Assembly: GCF_003971065.1 (NCBI RefSeq) | Contig: NZ_RYDV01000009.1 | Location: 1-64,000, forward strand | Reading direction: 5' to 3' | DNA: 64,000 nt | DNA from: Candidimonas sp. SYP-B2681 | GTDB taxonomy: Bacteria; Pseudomonadota; Gammaproteobacteria; Burkholderiales; Burkholderiaceae_B | Part shown: piece by piece, positions 59,066-64,000 of the stretch | Layout of the letters: every line of letters begins with the position of its first letter | Position numbering within the stretch: the stretch's first letter is position 1 | Notes under the pieces: model-generated | Told to the model about the DNA's origin: nothing | The model's input: only the letters and a program-made list of their open reading frames with translations | Databases searched by the model: none | Program-made: the position numbers and the translations under genes

Positions 59066-59092
59066 AGCCCTGCTTCGGCGGGGCTATTTTTT
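59066..59092 (+). terminator. rho-independent terminator
   Basis: AGCCCTGC, TTCG tetraloop, GCGGGGCT, then ATTTTTT. Ends the membrane-protein transcript. Confidence 0.88.
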
Positions 59093-59230
59093 GAGTGAGG
59101 CCTGTCAAATGAGTGCGTCCGCTTAGGCTTTTCTGATTCGCGGGTCATGGAGTCGGCGGCTATTGATCCTAATGAACGTGGTGTAGGCTGTTTTGCCGAG
59201 TGAATGCAAAACGCCTGGTTAGTTAACTTG

Positions 59231-59245
59231 ATTACGAATCGTAAT
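59231..59245 (+). promoter_or_regulatory. palindrome, possible operator
   Basis: ATTACGA-A-TCGTAAT, a perfect 7-bp inverted repeat ending one base before the AGGAG ribosome site of the next gene. Confidence 0.45.
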
Positions 59246-59256
59246 AGGAGTTGGGA

Positions 59257-59643
59257 ATGTTGAGAAAACTCATAATCAAGATAACCGCAGCCTTATTGGT
59301 GATGCCATTCCCTAGCGTGGCGACCTCTCAAGTAATGTACTCGGAAGACACCGCCCGGACGGTAGCGACCCTCCAGCTTCTTACGATGGTGCAGTCAGCA
59401 AGAAATTGCTTCCAGATGGTGCAAATGACCTCGGTCGCGCAGGAGGAGAAAGCAAAAGGTATCCCAGTGGACGTTCTTATTAAGAGGGTTCGCAGCGACT
59501 TGTCGGCCGAAACTATCGACGCAATCAAACTTGGGTATCAAATCGATTCATTGAGCGGCGCGGAGGTCGAATTGAAATATCGAGACTGCCTAGATAGGGG
59601 AATGCAAACTGTAATGAGAAGTTCGTACCCACCTAAAAATTAG
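59257..59643 (+). CDS. small exported protein of unknown function
   Basis: 128 residues. An N-terminal signal peptide (MLRKLIIKITAALLVMPFPSVATS) points to the periplasm; the mature part has two Cys (ARNCFQM and YRDCLDRG) that may form a disulfide. No family recognised. AGGAG is seven bases ahead of ATG 59257. Followed by its own terminator. Confidence 0.65.
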   Translation: MLRKLIIKITAALLVMPFPSVATSQVMYSEDTARTVATLQLLTMVQSARNCFQMVQMTSVAQEEKAKGIPVDVLIKRVRSDLSAETIDAIKLGYQIDSLSGAEVELKYRDCLDRGMQTVMRSSYPPKN

Positions 59644-59656
59644 ATGGACTTCCATG

Positions 59657-59682
59657 GCCGCTTAGCGCGGCTATTTTTTTGG
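59657..59682 (+). terminator. rho-independent terminator
   Basis: GCCGC, loop TTAGC, GCGGC, then an eight-T run. Confidence 0.8.
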
Positions 59683-59775
59683 GATGTCGGTGCGCTTCGA
59701 CCCGCGCTTCGGTGCGTTGACGCCAGGTGTCATTTTTGGATTGACCCCAAGCTTGCGGAAGTAGCCTAATAAATC

Positions 59776-60000
59776 TCAGGCCTTGCGTTTCAATGGCACC
59801 GCGGAGTATGAGGGCGCACGAAGGTAGATTGTCGTTTTGGTATATCTACACTTCTCGAGATATTCCTTTATGTCTCCGTCTGAGAACAGAACTCTGCGGC
59901 CTATCTGATAGCATGGGATCGGGCCGGATGGCGCGGCGAGGCCGTAAACCGTTCGCCGCGACACCCCTAGATGCTTTACCACCTCTAGAACGGACATCAT
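59776..60000 (-). CDS. excisionase/AlpA-like helix-turn-helix protein
   Basis: 74 residues. SVLEVVKHLGVSRRTVYGL then CYQIGRRVLFSDGDIKEYLE is the MerR-like winged HTH of excisionases (HTH_17). May act as recombination directionality factor or regulator. First-in-position of a minus-strand cluster of DUF4224 and HTH genes. Confidence 0.75.
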   Translation of the reverse strand: MMSVLEVVKHLGVSRRTVYGLAAPSGPIPCYQIGRRVLFSDGDIKEYLEKCRYTKTTIYLRAPSYSAVPLKRKA

Positions 60001-60078
60001 ACGACCTCCGAAAAAGGTTCATTCTACGGAAAGTGTCCAGCCGGCAGATGCGAGGCATGGGTGTCCATTACCCGCAGG

Positions 60079-60285
60079 CTACCTAACCTTCGAGAGGTCC
60101 GGCTCCAAAAAGCGGCCTATCGGCCGGCCCTCAACCCAGGCAACCACATGGGCACTTATTACAATAGTGCGGTGTCCGATTGCCTTGTATGGGATGCCGT
60201 GCACATCGAGCATGCGCCGTTGCAGATCTGGACGACGATAGCCTGTCAATTCTTCCAGGTCAGCGGGTGTCAACATGAGGCCCAA
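60079..60285 (-). CDS. DUF4224 domain protein
   Basis: 68 residues. LTPADLEELTGYRRPDLQRRM and HGIPYKAIGHRTIVIS match the DUF4224 pattern (L-T-x-E-E-L-x-x-x-T-G ... Q ... L ... G-I-P). TTG 60285 has GGAG at good spacing; ATG 60276 is the alternative. Three bases downstream of the next DUF4224 gene. In related elements such genes precede the integrase. Confidence 0.75.
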   Translation of the reverse strand: MGLMLTPADLEELTGYRRPDLQRRMLDVHGIPYKAIGHRTIVISAHVVAWVEGRPIGRFLEPDLSKVR

Positions 60286-60288
60286 ATC

Positions 60289-60591
60289 CTACTCCTTTTG
60301 AAGGCTCTTACCATTAATAGTATGCGCTGGGCGTTTCTTATTGGCCCAGCGTTCGCGGATGGCTTCGAGATTTGGGCCGATGCGTGCACTGTCATCGGGA
60401 GCGAAGCGTTGCGCACCAAGCACCCGTTCAAACTCCGATCTGGCCACAAGGGCACGGCCATTTGGCTTGCGATTTACTAGAAGTCCAAGCGAGCGCAGGA
60501 ATCGAATCTGTGCGATGGGCTGCTGAAGCGGGTCGCATATGATTCTGATTTCTTCATCCGAAAGGATGGGGGAAGTTATGGGCGATATCAT
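60289..60591 (-). CDS. DUF4224-like protein
   Basis: 100 residues: LSDEEIRIICDPLQQPIAQI then LRSLGLLVNRKPNGRALVA, a divergent DUF4224 copy with an extended C-terminus rich in charged residues. ATG 60591 chosen over a longer, atypical N-terminus. Paralogue of 60079 and 60987. Confidence 0.65.
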   Translation of the reverse strand: MISPITSPILSDEEIRIICDPLQQPIAQIRFLRSLGLLVNRKPNGRALVARSEFERVLGAQRFAPDDSARIGPNLEAIRERWANKKRPAHTINGKSLQKE

Positions 60592-60682
60592 TGCTGCACC
60601 TCTAATTTCGAGTTCACTGCCGTGGCGCCCAACGAGCGTTGAAGGGCGTCGGTGTCGATCCACTTGTAGCGATCTTCTACGC

Positions 60683-60874
60683 TCATGGGTCTGGCGCGCT
60701 TGACCGCTCCATCATGGCCTTGATGGATGCGGCCGTTATCCCGCTAGATGTAGTGCTGCCGATTTTAATTAGACGTAATTCTCCGCGCTTCACCAGCCGG
60801 TATATGGTCGTACGAGATACCCCAAGGGTTTCCATCGCTTCGTGTATGCGGTACACCAGTTTTTCAGGTTTCAT
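60683..60874 (-). CDS. excisionase-family HTH protein
   Basis: 63 residues. YRIHEAMETLGVSRTTIYRL followed by VKRGELRLIKIGSTT is a clear DNA-binding HTH of the excisionase/MerR type. Second HTH protein in the cluster. Confidence 0.75.
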   Translation of the reverse strand: MKPEKLVYRIHEAMETLGVSRTTIYRLVKRGELRLIKIGSTTSSGITAASIKAMMERSSAPDP

Positions 60875-60986
60875 CGTTTGTTACCTCCCCGCATAAAGCA
60901 AGGGATGCGATCGCGTTGCGCGCTCAATTCCGATTGAAGCAGATATCTAAATGTAGCTAAACTCCTTAGCTCAGCATCGCACAACC

Positions 60987-61253
60987 TTAGCGAGGCGGGG
61001 TGCGACGGGCCCGCTGCAGGCTCTCCGGTTCCAATACCTTTGGTTGCCATGATGGCTTAGTTGCTGGCGTAGCCTTGTAGGGCAACAGTGATTCGCGGAC
61101 GACTACCGGCTTACCTCGAGCATTTATGTAGAATGCGATGCCTTGCTTGCGTAGGTGTTCGCATTGCAACTCTTCGCGACGCCTGCCGTCGCGACCGGTT
61201 GATATGCCGGTCAGAATGCATATTTCCTCATCGGTTAAAAAGAACTCGGCCAT
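60987..61253 (-). CDS. DUF4224 domain protein
   Basis: 88 residues: FFLTDEEICILTGISTGRDG, LRKQGIAFYINARGKPVVVR, a typical DUF4224. GAGGA lies eight bases ahead of ATG 61253. Third DUF4224 copy in 1.2 kb. Confidence 0.75.
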   Translation of the reverse strand: MAEFFLTDEEICILTGISTGRDGRRREELQCEHLRKQGIAFYINARGKPVVVRESLLPYKATPATKPSWQPKVLEPESLQRARRTPPR

Positions 61254-61352
61254 GTTTGGCATCCTCCTCTAGATCTAGCGACACTCATTGAGCCGCTGAA
61301 CCGTCGTCGCGCGCCGGATTCGCGAATCGCGTTTATGGCAATTTTATACGCC

Positions 61353-61460
61353 TTAATGCTTCGAACTCTTCCCGCTAATCATGTCGCGAATGATCTGCTC
61401 ACTCCCGATACGATCGGACTCAGGCAACTGGAAAAATTGTTCTGGCGTAGTTACCTTCAA
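61353..61460 (-). CDS. 35-residue ORF
   Basis: TTG start preceded by AAGAGG; MKVTTPEQFFQLPESDRIG... with coding-like composition. It overlaps the stop of a tiny upstream frame (TTGA). Within the otherwise empty 61263-61569 interval. No family recognised. Confidence 0.4.
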   Translation of the reverse strand: MKVTTPEQFFQLPESDRIGSEQIIRDMISGKSSKH

Positions 61461-61569
61461 GGGTCATTCGACCTCTTCATTTTCGTAGATCGCTGAAATT
61501 GGGCTCATGGTCGATGTGCGTGGTCGGTTTTGCTGCGGGCTTAGTAATGAAATGGAAGGGCCGTCCTAA

Positions 61570-61821
61570 TCAGCTGCATTTTACGAGATAGTCAGTACTA
61601 GTATTGCCCGGCACGCAGAACGAGAGAATCTGCTTTTCAAAATGGTCTGGGAGGGGATGCGGAGCTTTAAATGAGGCGATAGTCATACCGCCCCAAGCCC
61701 CGTCGCTAAGCTTGACTTCATATTCACAAAGAAGGAGGATCGCCCGCAGGCAATTAAAATTCCCCTGGCACGAGCCATTGCCACATCCTGGCCGAACGTG
61801 GATGATTCGGTAATCATGCAT
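61570..61821 (-). CDS. small Cys-containing hypothetical protein
   Basis: 83 residues with several Cys (PGCGNGSCQGNFNCL, LLLCEYEV, SFCVPGN, VKCS). Coding-like codon use. In the same frame after its TGA the sequence continues with a coding-like 30-codon stretch (FHFITKPAAKPTTHIDHE), suggesting either a nonsense mutation or a second small gene. First gene of the minus-strand cluster from attR. No family recognised. Confidence 0.55.
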   Translation of the reverse strand: MHDYRIIHVRPGCGNGSCQGNFNCLRAILLLCEYEVKLSDGAWGGMTIASFKAPHPLPDHFEKQILSFCVPGNTSTDYLVKCS

Positions 61822-62009
61822 TTATCTTTCACTCTAATTGCCAGCTTCTATGCCGGGTCATGCACGCCGCTTAGCGAGCTTATCGGCATCAATAATAAGC
61901 GAGGGGTGGGGCTGATTGGGGTTGCCTTGGCTGACGATCAAAAACCAAGAATGACACGATTGCGCCACGGTAAGTCACGTAACCCGCATAGAATAAGGCT
62001 ACAGAGGGA

Positions 62010-62037
62010 GTTCGAATCCCCCTCTGTCCGCCAAGAA
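62010..62037. other. attR: right attachment repeat
   Basis: 28 bases identical to the tRNA-Ser 3' end at 51430-51457, with no tRNA upstream of it. Marks the right end of the island. Confidence 0.88.
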
Positions 62038-62087
62038 ATTCAATAAAATTAATAGGCTCTTCCACTTTAACGAGGGATGGGCACTCA

Positions 62088-62400
62088 TCAAAAACGGTTA
62101 ATCACACCGTTCCAGCCGCACAGGGCCAAGGCCCTCATGCGGTAATTGTCAAAGTATCTAACGCCATACGCCCGTCGCGAGATCATTTCCATCTTCGCGT
62201 GGAAGCCTTCTGTGGTGCCGTTGGATTCGAGAACCGCCTCATCCCGACAATTGGCTCAAATACCGGCGCAGGCTGGGCTGGGAGCGCCCCAACACGATAT
62301 TGAACGCTTTGTGATTCTTCACGTCCACCAGCGTCATGGCGTAGCCCTGCTTACGGCTAAAAAGCGCTCGTCGATGCCTAGCATTTTTGGAGGGCGGGGG
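62088..62400 (-). pseudogene. degraded ISL3-type transposase
   Basis: On the minus strand, a C-terminal fragment ending ALALCGWNGVINRF contains NGTTEGFHAKMEMISRRAYG, typical of the ISL3 family (catalytic Glu in T-T-E-G-F-H). Upstream lies GIDERFLAVSR..., then after a frameshift QGYAMTLVDVKNHKAFNIVL GRSQPSLRRYL split by stops and a deletion. No inverted repeats are evident. Sits just outside attR, so it belongs to the flank or an older insertion. Confidence 0.75.
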
Positions 62401-62542
62401 CTGCGCGAAAGCTCTGTCACTCTGCGCTTTCTACCGCGAGTGACTGGTGGAGTCTGATTCTGATCTATGTTTGTTCTGGTAAATTACGATATATCTAGTT
62501 ACCATTCTCGCGTTTCCAGGCCATACCTCACATAAATCAGCA

Positions 62543-64000
62543 ATGAAAAAAACCAGTGTTTATATTCCCTCGGACCCGCTGTTCCCGATACAGTGGCATC
62601 TGCTCAATCTAGGCAATACCCCGGGCAGCGTGGCCGGCTACGACATCAACGTGATACCGGTCTGGCGTGATTACACTGGTCGGGAGGTACTGGTCGGCGT
62701 GCTGGACGACGGCATGGACAATACCCACCCCGATCTTCTGGCGAACTACCGCTCGGATCTAGCCTGGGATGTTTCGCTGAACGAGCCTGGCGCCACGGTG
62801 CGTAATCCTAGCGACGCGCACGGGGTGGCCGTATCGGGCCTGATCGCCGCGACGACGGGAAACGGCATCGGGGGAGTAGGGGTTGCCTGGGGTTCCGAAT
62901 TCACGATGTACCGCATGGATCTGCATGCCACCGACGCTCATAAAGTTCTTTCTGAATTCCAGCAGGCGGCTGAAAAGAAGGTGGCCGACGGTATCGACAT
63001 TTCCTCGAACAGCTGGGGGCCGGGGCCCCTATTGGATCAGGAAACTCTGTCTAAGTACCATGCCGTAGGCCGCCACATGGCCGAAGCTGGGCGGGACGGG
63101 CTGGGCATCGTGGCGCTGTTCGCCGGAGGAAACGACCGTACGACGGGAATGAACACCAACTACGACCCGACCGACAACTCGCCTTGGGGCATCATCGTCG
63201 CGGCCAGTCATCAGAATGGCGGCATCGCCTCCTATTCTACCGAGGGCGCGTCCATCCTTATCAGCGCACCCGGATCGGGGCTCGGCAACGAGCTGGATCC
63301 CTACAATTCCATGGTGACCACGGATCGCCAGAGCACCGACGGATACAACCGGGCGCCTGGCGAAGCTGGCAACTACACACATGGCTTTAACGGTACCTCG
63401 GCCGCCACCCCGGTGGCCGCCGGCGTCGTGGCCCTCATGCTGGAAGCCAACGCAGGCCTGGGTTACCGCGATGTGCAGGAGATCCTTGCCTACTCCGCCA
63501 AGCGCGCGACCTTCTTGAACCGCGAATACGACCATGCCTTCAATGGCGCGCGCGACTGGAACGGCGGCGCGCTACTGGCCAGTCACGATTTCGGCTATGG
63601 CCACATCGACGCCCTCGCGGCTGTAAGACTAGCGGAAAGCTGGATGAAGCTGGGCACGGTCTCGAATCTGGTGCTGGAACAGGGGCGGGTCGCGCAGCAC
63701 TCCCTCACGGTGGGCGCGGGCCAGCAGGCCACGGCGACCGCCAGCTTCGCGCCGGACTACCGCGTAGAGCAAATGACGGTGACGGTCGACATCGAGGCGG
63801 ACTCCCTGGACGGCATCGTCATCAAACTAATCTCGCCCAATGGCATGGTTAGCCAGCTGATGAAGACCCCGTTCAATTCAGATGATGATGATCATGGTGA
63901 TGATGGTGATGATGATGATGACAACACCACGCTGCACTACACCTTCAATACCGTACTGAACTGGGGGTCGGATCTGGGTGGGGAATGGACGCTGGAGATC
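62543..64000 (+). CDS. subtilisin-like (S8) serine protease with P-domain, 3' end outside window
   Basis: 486 codons without a stop. Catalytic triad Asp55 (VLDDGMDNTHPD), His93 (DAHGVAVSGL), Ser286 (NGTSAATPVAAG), and oxyanion Asn197 (AGGND). A P/Homo B-type beta domain begins about residue 380 (LTVGAGQQATATASF, IKLISPNG), as in kexin-like convertases. A 14-residue Asp/His/Gly insert (447-460) is coded by GAT repeats. No N-terminal signal peptide is visible, so secretion would need a C-terminal (type I-like) signal beyond the window. Preceded by about 140 bp of AT-rich sequence. Confidence 0.88.
   Translation, partial: MKKTSVYIPSDPLFPIQWHLLNLGNTPGSVAGYDINVIPVWRDYTGREVLVGVLDDGMDNTHPDLLANYRSDLAWDVSLNEPGATVRNPSDAHGVAVSGLIAATTGNGIGGVGVAWGSEFTMYRMDLHATDAHKVLSEFQQAAEKKVADGIDISSNSWGPGPLLDQETLSKYHAVGRHMAEAGRDGLGIVALFAGGNDRTTGMNTNYDPTDNSPWGIIVAASHQNGGIASYSTEGASILISAPGSGLGNELDPYNSMVTTDRQSTDGYNRAPGEAGNYTHGFNGTSAATPVAAGVVALMLEANAGLGYRDVQEILAYSAKRATFLNREYDHAFNGARDWNGGALLASHDFGYGHIDALAAVRLAESWMKLGTVSNLVLEQGRVAQHSLTVGAGQQATATASFAPDYRVEQMTVTVDIEADSLDGIVIKLISPNGMVSQLMKTPFNSDDDDHGDDGDDDDDNTTLHYTFNTVLNWGSDLGGEWTLEI
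63881..63922 (+). repeat. GAT-type trinucleotide repeat coding an Asp-rich insert
   Basis: Fourteen codons, mostly GAT with CAT, GGT and one GAC, in frame in the protease. May bind calcium or act as a flexible spacer; repeat-length slippage keeps the frame. Confidence 0.8.

Larger units (their letters stand above)
51430..62037. mobile_element. tRNA-Ser-integrated element (decayed prophage/satellite island)
   Basis: Bounded by 28-bp perfect direct repeats of the tRNA-Ser 3' end. Inside lie a tyrosine integrase next to the left site, many short phage-type genes, DUF4224/excisionase genes, and cargo with no core-genome relatives nearby. Codon use is visibly less GC-biased than in the flanks. 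No capsid, tail, replication or conjugation genes are recognised, so it is either a small satellite or a remnant. Integrase and SRAP damage argue for decay. Confidence 0.88.

Noticed and set aside
61822-62009. A gene or integrase remnant between the Cys protein and attR
   Set aside because: Only short open frames without motifs; no integrase similarity that I can recognise.
62146-62457. 103-residue plus-strand frame right of attR
   Set aside because: Antisense to the recognisable ISL3-type transposase remnant.

Overview
The window reads as a chromosome segment of a beta-proteobacterium of the family Alcaligenaceae (Bordetella / Pusillimonas / Castellaniella-like). This is inferred from gene content and order: a Lys/Ala/Pro-rich histone H1-like protein beside nrdBA, the aroQ-accB-accC-prmA run, the rplM-rpsI-argC-erpA-anmK-M23 peptidase-tyrS run, glyA-nrdR-ribD-ribE, and a fused indolepyruvate oxidoreductase with an Lrp regulator. 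No species can be named from sequence alone.

Layout. 1-1116 holds no gene but is rich in hairpins and contains a 92-bp inverted repeat pair. 1117-51256 is a dense core chromosome. It contains thiamine synthesis (thiD-thiE), rubredoxin, yqgE-ruvX-plsC, a minus-strand block (apaH, lptG, mtgA, aroE, a TonB-like protein, an RNB exonuclease, yqiA, mpl), a plus-strand block (TlpA-like thioredoxin, aroQ, accBC, prmA, a zinc-ribbon protein, a PfkB kinase, a glycine-zipper lipoprotein), yggT, the histone-like gene, and class Ia ribonucleotide reductase nrdAB. It continues with an indolepyruvate oxidoreductase/Lrp pair, gltX, a Pat-like acetyltransferase, darP/pmbA, an orphan TRAP binding protein, ribosomal genes, argC, erpA, anmK, a murein peptidase, tyrS, glyA, nrdR and ribDE. 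Two NrdR boxes exactly 31 bp apart (centre to centre) lie upstream of nrdA, and the regulator gene nrdR is in the same window, so both halves of this circuit are visible.

51363-51453 is tRNA-Ser(GGA). Its 3' end is repeated exactly (28 bp) at 62010-62037, which defines attL and attR of an integrated element of about 10.6 kb. Its integrase is a truncated chimera whose arm-binding domain is replaced by a short membrane segment. Cargo includes a solo HEPN-like protein (RX4H motif), a frameshifted SRAP (abasic-site shield) gene, a ClpP-like protease, a two-helix membrane protein, a small exported protein, a chain of overlapping micro-ORFs, and a cluster of five small DUF4224/excisionase-like genes far from the integrase. 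The element looks like a decaying prophage or satellite and may be immobile. The HEPN protein and the membrane/exported pair are the best candidates for undescribed function, possibly phage defence.

Right of attR lie a degraded ISL3-type transposase and the 5' part of a large subtilisin-like serine protease with a P-domain and an unusual Asp-rich GAT-repeat insert. That gene runs off the window end.
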